A stretch of 64,000 nt of DNA from Phytophthora sp. 'mugwort' (lineage: Eukaryota > Oomycota > Peronosporomycetes > Peronosporales > Peronosporaceae). The position numbers were made by a program, and so were the translations under genes. The notes beneath the pieces were generated by a model. That model was not told the DNA's origin. It saw only the letters and a list, made by a program, of their open reading frames with translations, and made no database searches. The stretch covers positions 2,443,001 to 2,507,000 of the forward strand of contig JAUCEF010000010.1 of the NCBI GenBank assembly GCA_033558025.1, read 5' to 3'. Below, piece after piece: positions 21,341 to 30,875 of this stretch; positions within the stretch are counted from its first letter, which is position 1; each line of letters opens with the position of its first letter.

Positions 21341-22066
21341 AGGTGGTATCGGAATTGACAAAAGTCCCGACAAAATCGCATGCGGTTTCACCCCGAAATG
21401 GCATGTGATTTTCGGCAAATGCCATGTCATTTCGAAATAACACCTACTATTTGCTGACAATATCTTATTCGGCAAACGGCAACATTCAACCTTCGAGGCG
21501 AAGAAGCTTCCCTGACGCCTCCGTCGCTGTCATGCTGCCACCATCGCTACCTGACTGTGACCACGTTACTAGCAACGTGACCAGACACCACCACTCACAG
21601 CTGAATGCGCTTCCTCGTTAGGCTCGCTCGCTCTCTCAAACGGTCCGCAACCAGTACGTTTCCTTTGTATTTTCAAAGCTACTGTTGTTCGCGTGGTAGC
21701 ACTTTCTTTATGCATACAGACATGAGCAGAAAACGCAGCGCCTTGTTCCAAAGCTCGAAGGTTCACTTGTCTGCGGAAGACTACAAAGTTCTGGTGGATT
21801 GGATCGAAGTTGAAGCAAACTTCAAGGCCATCTACGGCACGGACAAGAAGCCGAAGGCTGGAGGACCGCCCAAGCAGACCAAGAGTTCGGCCTTCAAAGA
21901 CACGGCCGACTACTTGTACGCCCACGACAGAGCACCGGGAACTTCCCCACTTGACGGGCGATCAAGTTCTGATACCCCCTGGACGAAATTCAAAATAAAT
22001 GACATGTCATTTGCTTAAGAATCGCATGCGATTTTGAAGCGACTTTTCGCAATTCTGACACCCCCT
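21341..22066. mobile_element. Non-autonomous DNA transposon (MITE-like), 726 bp
   Basis: The left end reads AGGTGGTATCGGAATTGACA; the right end, on the other strand, reads AGGGGGTGTCAGAATTGCGA. Both continue into AAAAGTC and, further in, AAAATCGCATGCG, giving inverted repeats of about 50 bp. A three-base ATT flanks each side, a plausible target duplication. The ends and a short target site recall PIF/Harbinger-like elements, but no transposase is present. A small ORF lies inside (21722-22018). Confidence 0.65.
21722..22018 (+). CDS. Small ORF inside the MITE, DNA-binding-like protein
   Basis: From the Met of MSRKRSALF the ORF encodes 98 residues; an upstream Met at 21605 extends it to 137. 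The part LSAEDYKVLVDWIEVEANF and the following TKSSAFKDTADYL resemble the Myb/SANT-like region found in many fungal and oomycete repeat-associated proteins (DWLE..NF..I.G pattern). The C-terminus runs into the right inverted repeat. It may be the remains of an accessory protein of the autonomous parent element. Expression is unknown. Confidence 0.4.
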   Translation: MSRKRSALFQSSKVHLSAEDYKVLVDWIEVEANFKAIYGTDKKPKAGGPPKQTKSSAFKDTADYLYAHDRAPGTSPLDGRSSSDTPWTKFKINDMSFA

Positions 22067-22349
22067 ATTACGGGGTAAAATTTGATTCGCCTGGGCAAAC
22101 ATTTATTTTCAAATCGGACGTGCTGATGATAAATGTAGAGACACAAGACGTCTGAGGGCAAATGGACTTATTTTTTGTTAAGTGGAGAGAAAGCAGCAAC
22201 AAACTGCGGTTTGATCTCGATCAGCCCTCTTCTCGCACTACGTAATGGTTAATAAAAAAGTAACTGGCACGGCATGACATGGCTGAAAAGGAGAACAACA
22301 AGTTAGATGCTAAAAGTTCGCCGTGCGATAACAAGTCGAAGGCGGCCGC

Positions 22350-23354
22350 TTAAAAGACGACAGCCGACGTGACGCCGCTCGCGGTGACTGTCTGCCCCTT
22401 GCCGCTCTTAAGCCAGCAGGTGCCAGTGTTGTGGCTCGACCACGAGAACGCGTGGCATCCGGTCTTGGCGCGGCACTTATCGCAGCAGTCACCCGGCTTG
22501 GCTCCCGGGACGTTGGCAATGTCGTTGTCCACGTAGTCGACATTATTCTCGAGGTTGCAGCTTGGCGGCGGGTTGTCTAGAAGCTGGCTCGACACCACGC
22601 CGGTCTTGGTCACTGTTTGGCCCTTAGCGCTCTTGAGCCAGCACGTGCCACCGTTCATGTCGCTCCACGAGAAAGAGCGGCATCCGCTCCAGTTGTGACA
22701 GATACCACAACAGTGTTCGGGCTTCTGGCCTGGGGTATTGCCGATGTCGTTGTCCACATAGTCGACATTCTTCTCGAGTGTGCACTGACCGACGGTGTTC
22801 TGGACCTCAGCAGACTTCACACCGGATTTAGCAATCTCCTGGCCCTTTCTGCTCTTGAGCCAGCAGGTGCCGCTGTTGTGGTTTGACCAGGAGAAGGCAT
22901 TGCATCCTGGCCACGACGCGCAAATCGAGCAGCACGCTCCAGCGTTGCCGTTCTGTACGTTTGCGATGTCGTTGCCTGGGTAGTCGACGCCGTCCTTGAT
23001 CGTGCAGCCGGGTTCGTCTGGCACCAACACTGCCGACGTGGCCGCCGCATTTGGGGCCGTGTTGCCCTTGGCGCTCTTCAACCAGCAGGTTCCGCCCTGG
23101 TAGCTGGTCCACGTGAAGGCACCACAGCCGGTCGTCTGCGAGCATAGCGTGCAACAGTCCGACACTTGCACGCCCGACACCTTTTTGATGTCATTTCCCA
23201 GGTAGTCGACGCCGGCCGTGGTCGGGCACGAGGCCAGGTGACGGTGCACAGGCTCGGGCAGGAATGGGTTCTCGGCCAGTGAACGCAGACCGGAGGCATC
23301 CACTTGGAGCGAGTACAGGGTAGACAGGAGCGCGATCACTTGGAAACGCGTCAT
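22350..23354 (-). CDS. Secreted protein with four tandem PAN/Apple domains
   Basis: A 334-residue protein from the Met of MTRFQVIALL. Residues 1-20 form a signal peptide. Four repeats of about 75 residues follow (about 43-116, 117-190, 191-265, 266-334). Each has the pattern C..GVDY.GNDI....CC..C....GC.AF.W....GTCWLKS.KG, typical of PAN/Apple modules with conserved disulfides. In oomycetes such domains bind carbohydrate, as in the wall protein CBEL, but no cellulose-binding module (CBM1) is present here. The likely place is the cell wall or the extracellular space. No intron. The open frame runs further upstream to 23702, but that extension lacks a signal peptide and has unrelated composition, so I use the internal Met. 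Which ligand it binds is not visible. Confidence 0.9.
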   Translation of the reverse strand: MTRFQVIALLSTLYSLQVDASGLRSLAENPFLPEPVHRHLASCPTTAGVDYLGNDIKKVSGVQVSDCCTLCSQTTGCGAFTWTSYQGGTCWLKSAKGNTAPNAAATSAVLVPDEPGCTIKDGVDYPGNDIANVQNGNAGACCSICASWPGCNAFSWSNHNSGTCWLKSRKGQEIAKSGVKSAEVQNTVGQCTLEKNVDYVDNDIGNTPGQKPEHCCGICHNWSGCRSFSWSDMNGGTCWLKSAKGQTVTKTGVVSSQLLDNPPPSCNLENNVDYVDNDIANVPGAKPGDCCDKCRAKTGCHAFSWSSHNTGTCWLKSGKGQTVTASGVTSAVVF

Positions 23355-23440
23355 TCTCGACAGAAGCAGGTAGTCGCTTGACTGGAAGGGGGTAGCTGGA
23401 AGCTTGGCGTTGGTACTTGAGGTCGTGGTTCCGCAGTAGA

Positions 23441-23462
23441 CGGTAAGTTTTGGAATGAACTC
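23441..23462 (-). promoter_or_regulatory. Possible oomycete initiator for the PAN gene
   Basis: On the minus strand, about 90-110 bases before the ATG, GAGTTCATTCCAAAACTTACC resembles the oomycete initiator GCTCATTYYNCAWTTT at most positions. The position suits a transcription start. The match is imperfect. Confidence 0.4.
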
Positions 23463-25780
23463 GAGGTGATACGTGAAAAACGAGAGAGTTGAAGTAGCAC
23501 AAGATGAGCTCAGCCCTCGATCATGGGCAACAAGTTCTACTGGAGATTCCCTACCAGTGACGCAAGAGGCTGCCAATATCCAGCGAACTGGCGCGGCAAG
23601 GTTGACAGCATCGTGGCGATGAAGCTGGGCACCTGGCTTTCTGAATGCGTACCCATTCGATTGAGGGAGTATAGATTTAAGTGGCGCTGGTGCCGGTGGC
23701 AAGCGTCAAGTGCACCCAAAACGCGAAATATTACCGCTGGGTAAGATCTGCAACTGCAATTCGTTCACGTCAAGCGCGTATCTGGCTTGCAGAATTTGGA
23801 ATTAAATGGGCGAACCACTGGTTCAATCAGCGGTGCGGTTAGCATCTCCCGCAACTGCCAGCCTCCGATCGACACCAACACTGCGACTTCATTAACGAGC
23901 CATTGGCAAGCTGAAGCTGAGGTGCAAAAGGTTTGTTGTGCACCCTTATTTTTTCTGTCCGAAAGAAGTTGCGCTTCATCCACTCGCGAGACGAGGCTAT
24001 GATTACCACGTTGAAGTTGTCCCATTTGATGATCGATGATGCTGGTGGTAGAGAGTTGGGCTATTGGCACTAAAATTTGCTTCGCGACGGCTCGCCCTGC
24101 ATCCACACTGCTGTTGCTCATGCGGCTAGTGTCGATACTGTCGATACGATGACCGGGGTGTTTTACTGCCTCTAAGCTAACGGATGTCCCACTCCCTCGC
24201 CATGATAGTTACCGAGCGACGAATGAGCTGCGTTGGAGTTCACTAGACCGAACTCCATCGCGCCCCACCCAAAGCACGGTGGTATTCTCAAGCGTGCTTC
24301 TTCAAGCGGTTATCGACGACCGCAACGATCTCCCCACATACATGTGCGCACGCCAGTTGCGGCAACCGTTGCCAGCTTTCATTTCGTTAGGAGTACGACT
24401 AGTATGTAGTCAATTAGTAACACTTAATGGATGCGTAACTTTAATAGGATTAATAGGATCTCCTGTGTTCTGAGCACTCGTTTTTTCTTTTGCCGTCAGA
24501 CCGTTTGAAAGGGCTTTGATCGCGTAGATGATCCGTTGGTTTCCGTTGGAGCCCTCTAGCATGGATTCAAGCAGCTCGCACTGCAGTAGCCTTTTCCTCT
24601 TGGCGGAGAAGTCTGGGATCATTCTAGCACGCGCGGATAGAGTGGACGATCCCTAAGGCGTTGATCAAATTTCCCGTGTGAACTATTCAATGCAGTCTTG
24701 CGATGAGACCGGAGTACAGCAGTCGACAAGCAAACACTTTAATATGCCATCGACAGCAAAAAGAGCTCGGCGGCACTGGAGACCCAATATGTTTCATTCT
24801 GCGAAAACAAGGTACCTACAGTTTGAAGTCCAAGGTACACGCTCTGCTTGGTCAGCAGGCAAGAGCGGTAGAAGCAAGGCGTCCAACTTAGCTACGACAG
24901 TAGACACGCGATTGAAGGTGTGTACAACCCAACCCGGCAAGGACTTCATTTCGAACTCGGCACAGCGGTGTCGATCGTCTAGGCAATCCCGGCAATCAAT
25001 CCAACGTGGGGACACACCCGGAGCTGGCCGCTCGTGCGCCGAGTACCGCTTATCAAGTATCCAATGACGACGAGTAACTACTACATGTACAGTACACGTG
25101 CCTTGCAGCTTCAATGCGGCGCGGTGTTTGTGCTCAAGCGTGTTACCACCGTCAAATTGCATCCATGCAATGCAGAGCGACGGACCCCAACCTGTAATGA
25201 CTCGATTGACATGGCGAAAACAAACTGCTGGCAAATGCTGCCTCCTCGACCGGAATCGGAAGTGATGGCGAGGTAAACAATCGGCAGACTGGTCTGCAAA
25301 ACTAAAGGACGTGTGTGCTGTGCTGTATGGATCATCGTGGATTGCATGACGAGGTCGGGAACGCTCGGCAAATCGGACACGCACCCGTTCGTCTGGTCTA
25401 TGTCCTGCAGGCGGCCAGATCCGGCGACGGCAGATGAGTGCGGTCGCTGACGACGCGTGTCAATTCTTGGCATACAAAGCGCCAATGCCGGTTTGAGTCA
25501 AACTTTGATCAAGCAGCGTTGACGTACATTGACACATCAACGCTTGCGCCGGCAGATGGTTGAATCGGGAGCGAAAAAAGACCCAGGATAAAGGTCCCCT
25601 TCTGCCCAGCGAGGGGCTCAGTTGAAGTGAGCGGGTGCAGGCCTTACTGTTTGAACTGCCTGGTGAAGTGCGTAGTAGGCATATACTAGTACATGTTCAT
25701 GTAGGCACTGCCTACATTGTCGACGTCTTTCAGCAAAGAAACGCTGCCCGTGGATCTCGGTGCAGTCTTCATTCCTATTA
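23463..25780. other. Long intergenic region, no gene recognised
   Basis: Both strands show short ORFs only, with no recognisable domain or repeat family. It separates the divergent PAN gene and first NmrA-like gene and presumably contains both promoters. I see no tRNA. Confidence 0.4.
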
Positions 25781-25787
25781 AGCCGCG

Positions 25788-25794
25788 TGAGTCA
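25788..25794. promoter_or_regulatory. TGAGTCA motif upstream of NmrA-like gene 1
   Basis: An exact AP-1/Gcn4-type bZIP site lies 13 bases before the initiator-like element and 89 bases before the ATG. Such sites often control stress and redox genes in eukaryotes. Whether a bZIP factor binds here is not shown by the sequence. Confidence 0.4.
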
Positions 25795-25806
25795 TAGTTA
25801 AGACCA

Positions 25807-25835
25807 GCTCATTCACTTTGCATTTTGCATTTTGC
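25807..25835 (+). promoter_or_regulatory. Oomycete core-promoter initiator, NmrA-like gene 1
   Basis: GCTCATTCACTTTGCATTTT matches the conserved oomycete initiator (GCTCATTYYNCAWTTT) in its first half and its T-rich end, followed by repeats of TTTTGCA. It sits about 75 bases before the ATG, as usual for these short 5' UTRs. Confidence 0.65.
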
Positions 25836-25882
25836 ATCTCCGAACGCAGGCGTTCACCTCTGCTCTCCACATTTCATCAAGA

Positions 25883-26836
25883 ATGGTCAAGTACGTACTA
25901 ACCGGTGCTGACGGCAACCTTGGCGGCTTTGCTGCCGACTTCATCGCCGAGATCAAGAAAGACAACGACGAGATCGTCTTCACAAGCTACAAGATCGACA
26001 GCGTCTCGGAGGAGAAGAAGGCGAGCTGGGCGGCCAAGGGCATTAAGGTCGTGCCCGCCACCTACGACGATGTCGACACTCTGAAAAAGGTATTCGAGGG
26101 CGCCGAGGCCGTTGCCTTCATCTCTACCTGGCTCATCGGTGACGGCCGTCGCAACCAGGCCAAGAACGTCATCCGGGCTGCTAAGGAGACCGGTGTCAAG
26201 CGTATCTGCTACACGTCGTTCGTGGGCGCTGGCTCTGACAAGCCCAACGAGGAGGTCCCGTTCCTGCCTCGTGACCACCACTTTATCGAGCACGAGATCT
26301 ACGCCTCAGGCTTGGACTACAACATCCAGCGCAACTGGCTGTACCAAAACAACATCCCGCAGTTCTTTGCTCAGTCGTGGCACTTTACCGAGGACCGTTG
26401 GCTCGTCAACAGTCACGGCGTCCCCGGCGCGTACGTTGCCCGCGAGGACTGTGGCCGTGTGTTTGGTGCTCTGTTGCTCGGTAAGCAGGAGAAGAACACG
26501 GTTGTCGATGTGACTGGCCCGGAACCCGTGCTCGACAAGGACGTCTTCGAGTGGATGAACAACATCAGTGGCTACAAGGCTCAATTCGTCGATATGCCCG
26601 ACGAGGAGCTGAGTGCTTACTGGCTCGGCCGCGGTCTGCCCACCGACGTGTACGGCGACTTCTCTAAGCTGCCCATGAAGCTCTGCATCGGCGATCTGCT
26701 CTGTTGCGGTGAGACGCTGGCCAACGGCTCCATGAACAAGGTGACGGACACTGTTGAACGTCTGACCGGCCGGAAGCCTGTGAGCTACAAGGAGAACCTG
26801 TTGCAGTACAAGGAGATCTTCCCTAAGAACCAGTAA
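25883..26836 (+). CDS. NmrA-like NAD(P)-binding protein, copy 1
   Basis: A single-exon, 317-residue Rossmann-fold protein of the NmrA/atypical SDR family. These bind NAD(P) and act as redox sensors or quinone/isoflavone-type reductases. The glycine motif is GADGNLGG at residues 8-15. The middle contains EGAEAVAFISTW, KNVIRAAKETGVKRICYTSF and the conserved FFAQSWHFTEDRW. The second half includes DVTGPEPV, a motif also typical of bacterial NmrA-type quinone reductases. I chose ATGGTCAAG at 25883 because copy 2 starts identically; the longer ORF from 25832 adds 17 residues that are unmatched there. A tandem paralogue follows at 27693 and a relic lies at 59128. The substrate is unknown. Confidence 0.9.
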   Translation: MVKYVLTGADGNLGGFAADFIAEIKKDNDEIVFTSYKIDSVSEEKKASWAAKGIKVVPATYDDVDTLKKVFEGAEAVAFISTWLIGDGRRNQAKNVIRAAKETGVKRICYTSFVGAGSDKPNEEVPFLPRDHHFIEHEIYASGLDYNIQRNWLYQNNIPQFFAQSWHFTEDRWLVNSHGVPGAYVAREDCGRVFGALLLGKQEKNTVVDVTGPEPVLDKDVFEWMNNISGYKAQFVDMPDEELSAYWLGRGLPTDVYGDFSKLPMKLCIGDLLCCGETLANGSMNKVTDTVERLTGRKPVSYKENLLQYKEIFPKNQ

Positions 26837-27630
26837 GCCAGCTGCCCCCTTGGCTATTGTGGGGACGGTATCCATAGCTAGCTCCTCGACAAGTGTTGAG
26901 TTTGAATAGCGTAAAGTGGTTGCAGTATATAATCGACGTGCTTTCGTGCTCGCTACTCACCCAGTTCAACTTCGCGTAGGTGATCATATGCTCATTGAGG
27001 TGGAGGCGATTGAGAAGATGGAGAAGGCATGAATCGGATGAGACAAAATACTTGCACCTCGGTCTCAAAGAATGCTTAAGCAGGGATATTCTCGATCTCA
27101 CGCTATATTATTCTTAAATACACTCTGATATTATCAGTGTTTCCTTCCTAAGCGCCACGCACGCGAGGACAAGGCAGGCAGTCAAATTGGCACGAAAAGG
27201 GCCGACGAGCGCAACCGGAGTGTGATAACGCTGCATTGTGGACACCGTCTGCTGCCACAGATAGGATTGAGGGGGAGTTCAGGGTTTAGTACTGCAAGTT
27301 CTAAGTTGCCGTTAAGAGTGTACGGGTCCGCTATAATATCTAGACGCTTTCATGCGATATTGAGCTATAGTTCGGTCTTCTCGTTGTCTTTGAGGGCGAA
27401 AGCCGAGCCGTGGCGTTACCGCAAGGATGTTGAAGTGGGTGTCGAAACGTCACAGACTTCTTGATTTCAGTATGGTGTGGAAATCCAGTCCTGGGCAATA
27501 AGCACTTTGTTGGCTGGAGCAGATGGCAAATTCACAGCCTTCCATTGCATGGCAAAAACGGGAGCGGATCTCGCGCTCCCTCCCCTGAAGAGAAATTGTA
27601 GCCAGCCACCAGTCTCACGTACGTGGCAAT
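26837..27630. other. Spacer between the tandem NmrA-like genes
   Basis: About 0.8 kb with the 3' UTR of copy 1 and the promoter of copy 2. No further gene. A short GC-poor stretch at 27095-27150 may hold the polyadenylation region. Confidence 0.4.
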
Positions 27631-27653
27631 TCTCACTTTGCGTTTTGCAACCT
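27631..27653 (+). promoter_or_regulatory. Initiator-like element, NmrA-like gene 2
   Basis: CTCACTTTGCGTTTTGCAACC repeats, with small changes, the CACTTTGCATTTTGCA core found before copy 1, at about the same distance (about 60 bases) from the ATG. The shared core suggests that the promoter was duplicated with the gene. Confidence 0.55.
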
Positions 27654-27692
27654 TAAGAGCAAGTTCCAGCCTCCCCATCTCCCTCATCAACT

Positions 27693-28646
27693 ATGGTCAA
27701 GTACGTGCTTACGGGCGTGGGCGGCAACATTGGCAGCCACGCGGCTGACTACGCCGTCGAGATCAAGAAGCCTGAGGACGTCTTGGTGCTCACCAGCTCG
27801 GACATTTCCAAGCTCGCGCCCGAGCGCGTCGAAGCCTGGAAAGCCAAGGGCGCCATTGTGGAACAGGCCGATTACCTCGACCTGGAGAGTTTGAAGAAGG
27901 TCTTCGAGGGCGCTGAGGCCATCGCCTTCATCTCCACCTGGCTCCTTGGCGACGGTCGCCGTACTCAGATGAAGAACTGCATCAAGGCCGCCAAGGAAAC
28001 TGGCGTCAAGCGAGTGTGCTACACTTCCTTTGTGGGTGCCGGCTCGGACAAGCCCAACGAGGAGCTGCCGTTCCTGCCTCAGGACCACCAGTTCACGGAG
28101 CAGCAGATCTACGCTTCGGGTCTGGACTATAACATCCAGCGCAATTACCTGTACCAGGACAACACTCCTCGCTTCTTCGCTCAGTCATGGCACTTCACGG
28201 AGGACCGTTGGCTCTCGAACAGCCACGATGTCCCCGGTGCTTACGTCGCCATCTCGGACTGCGGTCGCGTCTTCGCTACTCTGCTGCTGGGCAAGCAAGA
28301 GAAGAACACCGTCGTGGAGGTGACTGGCCCTGAGGCTGTCACGGACCGCGAGATGTTCGAGTGGATGAACAGCATCAGTGGCTACAAGGCTCAATTCGTC
28401 GACATGCCCGACGAGGAGCTGCGTGCTTACTGGCTCGGCCGCGGTCTGCCTACTGACGTGTACGGCGACTTCTCTAAGCTGCCCATGAAGCTCTGCATCG
28501 GCGACCTGTTGTGCTGCGGTGAGATGTTGGCCAACGGCTCCATGAGCAAGGTGACGGACACTGTCGAGCGTCTGACCGGCCGGAAGCCCCTGGGCTACAA
28601 GGAAAACCTGCTCCAGTACAAGGAGATCTTCCCCACGAACCAGTAA
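27693..28646 (+). CDS. NmrA-like NAD(P)-binding protein, copy 2
   Basis: Also 317 residues and without introns, so the same length as copy 1, with very similar sequence throughout. The nucleotide motif is GVGGNIGSHAAD. The stretch from SGYKAQFVDMPDEEL to FSKLPMKLCIGDLLCCGE is almost unchanged between the copies, while residues 20-60 differ most. It converges on the first FYVE-like gene, whose stop codon lies 255 bp away. Role as for copy 1: probable NAD(P)H-dependent redox sensor or reductase in the cytoplasm (no signal peptide). The high similarity indicates recent duplication or gene conversion. Confidence 0.9.
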   Translation: MVKYVLTGVGGNIGSHAADYAVEIKKPEDVLVLTSSDISKLAPERVEAWKAKGAIVEQADYLDLESLKKVFEGAEAIAFISTWLLGDGRRTQMKNCIKAAKETGVKRVCYTSFVGAGSDKPNEELPFLPQDHQFTEQQIYASGLDYNIQRNYLYQDNTPRFFAQSWHFTEDRWLSNSHDVPGAYVAISDCGRVFATLLLGKQEKNTVVEVTGPEAVTDREMFEWMNSISGYKAQFVDMPDEELRAYWLGRGLPTDVYGDFSKLPMKLCIGDLLCCGEMLANGSMSKVTDTVERLTGRKPLGYKENLLQYKEIFPTNQ

Positions 28647-28901
28647 ATGGTCTGGAAGATTAGAGAAGTGTGAATCGCAACAATGTGGTGTAGAGAATGC
28701 CGCTAAGTCACAATTAAACCAGTGAATAGTCCTGATAATTGGTCCTGTTTTATCGACGTAACTTAAGTACCGATAAAGATGAGTTTCATTGGGTGATCAT
28801 TATGCTTATAATGAGAAAATTGACACCTCAAGGTATTTTATCGTTCAAAAGGCTTCACTATTTTTCACAACTTTTTCTACAGCTCTTCACAGTACATGGA
28901 A

Positions 28902-30875
28902 CTACGACTCGTTATCACTCGTCGTCGACACTCTTTCCTCTCGATCGGGTCGAACGGGTATGCCCGCTGGCGTGAAGGCCCACTCACCTGTGTCTGTGTC
29001 CTCGTCTTCTTCCTCTGCAAGCAAGTCACTATCGATGACGGACTTGGACTGTTGATGAGGCAGTGATTGAGACAATGGCTGCGCTTGCGCTTGAGCCGTG
29101 ACCCGCGAAATGGTCGCAGTGTCAGACTGCAACCGCCTTCTCCTTTGGCTTGATTTGGTCTTCTGTAACGACGCGGGGACGGCAAGTCCGGCTTTATCGA
29201 GACATGAGAAGCAAACGTGCATGGGTACGAGTCCCACAGCATGCAGTTCGACGAGCTCTTTCGAAGCACAAGATCGGCAGACCACGTGGCCACAGGCGTG
29301 ACAATTCACTCGACCCGATAGCATTTGGAACGACTTGGTGCACTCGTTGCAGCTCTTAGCAGCCAGTTTCGAGATCCACTGTGTCTTCATGACAAAGGTC
29401 CGCGAGTCCAGATTTTTGCGACGGAAGTGTGAGCACAGGCGAATGAGGTTATCACCAAACTTTTCCATGAGAAATCTGGCAGTGAGGCCTGGAGCCCACC
29501 CGCCAGGTTTTAACCCAACCATGTAGACGATTTTAGTGTACTTTTGGTCATGACCAGCCGGCGATCGGGCACGGCGTAAGAAGAAACCTGATCGGAACAT
29601 AATCCACGGCTCGAGTCCCGATTTCTTACTAGTTTCTGCAAATTCCGGATCGTTGATGGAATCCCACAGACAGTAGCCAATAGTCGATCCGTCCGGCTGG
29701 CGGATAATGTCAGTGGCCACGGCGAGACAAACCTCTCGGTTTACCATCAAGCCAGGAGCTTGGTACCTGGAATAACGTACGTACATGGAGTTCATTGGGC
29801 GCTCAACAGTTGGTCGGCGCAGTACCGACAGGACTCGAGCCTCCAGCAGACTGTCAGAAAGCACTCGATTGTTCCGCATCACGGCGTCAGCATCAGGTAC
29901 CACAAAAAGCTTCATAATGTCGTCCACCGTCGCGTGGGTGTGACTCACGCAGCAGAAGCGCGTCTGTCCGGGCTTGACGCTGGTCTCGTCCATATAGTAC
30001 GAGATGTCTTTCTTGCGGAGCTTGGGCTTCCACTGCACGTTGTTGGCCTTGTCCGACAGCATCGAAGCCATGACGCTCTGTACGGACTTATTCACTCGAG
30101 AAATGATCTCACGCCGTCGAGCTGGCGACAGCTCAACGTACGTCTCGGTGCTGCTGGTACTGCCGCTGCTGGCAGATTTATCGCTACGATGTCGCTCAAG
30201 ATGCGGGAAACGCATTGAAATATTCTGCGATGGTTCAGGACGATGTTGGACAGGGGAGGTACTAGTGCGATGGTTCAAGATTGGCTTCGATTGACGCTCC
30301 AAGCTGTTCATCCGATGATCCGGAGCCTGTTGCGACTGTCGACGAGGCTGTTGCAGGGCTTCAGCACTGATCGATCCATTGCCAGCTCGTTGGGGTGGAC
30401 GCTCGAAGCTACGCAATCGAGTTTCTCGAATCTGCTCGGACTGGCGACGCGTCTGTCGACCGTCTTGGGCATTGCTGGAGTTATGGTTCCGGGACGGCCC
30501 TAACGAACGTCCAAAGTTGGCACGATGGTCAGGACTCTCCCTTGACTCCTCGGTCTGCTGTGTCGACCGTGACAGCTCTTGACAACGCCGTCGAGGCTGC
30601 GGCGGCTCTTGTCGTAGTCGTGGAGACTGTTGGGTCTGTTGAGATGACCGTGAAGGTTGTTGAGACTGTGACGGCCTCGTGGTCCGGTTAAATGGCCTCA
30701 CGCTCTGTTCAAAGGGACTGATGGTGTGGTCGAATGGCCGAAGTGTCTGCTCCAAGTTGGTGGCGCTCTGGTTCGCGGTGTGTCGCGACGGCCGTGACAG
30801 TAATTTGCCACTGTCCCCCACTCCCCAGCGCGTGGCACTTGGAGACGATGTCCATCCATCCTGGGTAGAACTCAT
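28902..30875 (-). CDS. FYVE-like zinc-finger protein with START-like region, copy 1
   Basis: Started at the Met of MSSTQDGW the protein has 657 residues; an upstream Met at 30938 adds 21. Residues 1-240 are disordered, rich in Q, R, S and P, and carry repeated RPF motifs (TLRPFDHT, SVRPFNRT). A START-like part covers about 260-480 (ISYYMDETSVKPGQTRFCCV, DGSTIGYCLWDS). The finger at about 500-555 has four CxxC pairs (CNEC, CHAC, CRSC, CFSC) with the FYVE spacing, but not the classical RRHHCR patch. FYVE domains bind phosphatidylinositol 3-phosphate on endosomes; START regions bind lipids. The acidic C-terminus ends in TGEWAFTPAGIPVRP, which copy 2 shares. This architecture is greatly expanded in oomycetes. 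No intron is visible. Confidence 0.85.
   Translation of the reverse strand: MSSTQDGWTSSPSATRWGVGDSGKLLSRPSRHTANQSATNLEQTLRPFDHTISPFEQSVRPFNRTTRPSQSQQPSRSSQQTQQSPRLRQEPPQPRRRCQELSRSTQQTEESRESPDHRANFGRSLGPSRNHNSSNAQDGRQTRRQSEQIRETRLRSFERPPQRAGNGSISAEALQQPRRQSQQAPDHRMNSLERQSKPILNHRTSTSPVQHRPEPSQNISMRFPHLERHRSDKSASSGSTSSTETYVELSPARRREIISRVNKSVQSVMASMLSDKANNVQWKPKLRKKDISYYMDETSVKPGQTRFCCVSHTHATVDDIMKLFVVPDADAVMRNNRVLSDSLLEARVLSVLRRPTVERPMNSMYVRYSRYQAPGLMVNREVCLAVATDIIRQPDGSTIGYCLWDSINDPEFAETSKKSGLEPWIMFRSGFFLRRARSPAGHDQKYTKIVYMVGLKPGGWAPGLTARFLMEKFGDNLIRLCSHFRRKNLDSRTFVMKTQWISKLAAKSCNECTKSFQMLSGRVNCHACGHVVCRSCASKELVELHAVGLVPMHVCFSCLDKAGLAVPASLQKTKSSQRRRRLQSDTATISRVTAQAQAQPLSQSLPHQQSKSVIDSDLLAEEEDEDTDTGEWAFTPAGIPVRPDREERVSTTSDNES

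Noticed and set aside
23265..23320. RxLR-type effector motif in the PAN protein (RSLA after the signal peptide).
   Set aside because: The fourth residue is Ala, not Arg, there is no dEER motif, and the whole mature protein consists of PAN domains. No RxLR or Crinkler effector was recognised elsewhere.
22355..23704. 450-residue version of the PAN protein starting at 23702.
   Set aside because: The first 116 residues lack a signal peptide and family similarity; the internal Met starts a proper signal peptide.
25898..28394. Minus-strand ORFs opposite the NmrA-like genes.
   Set aside because: Both copies show the same antisense frame because the genes are alike and GC3-rich; the composition is that of a shadow frame.
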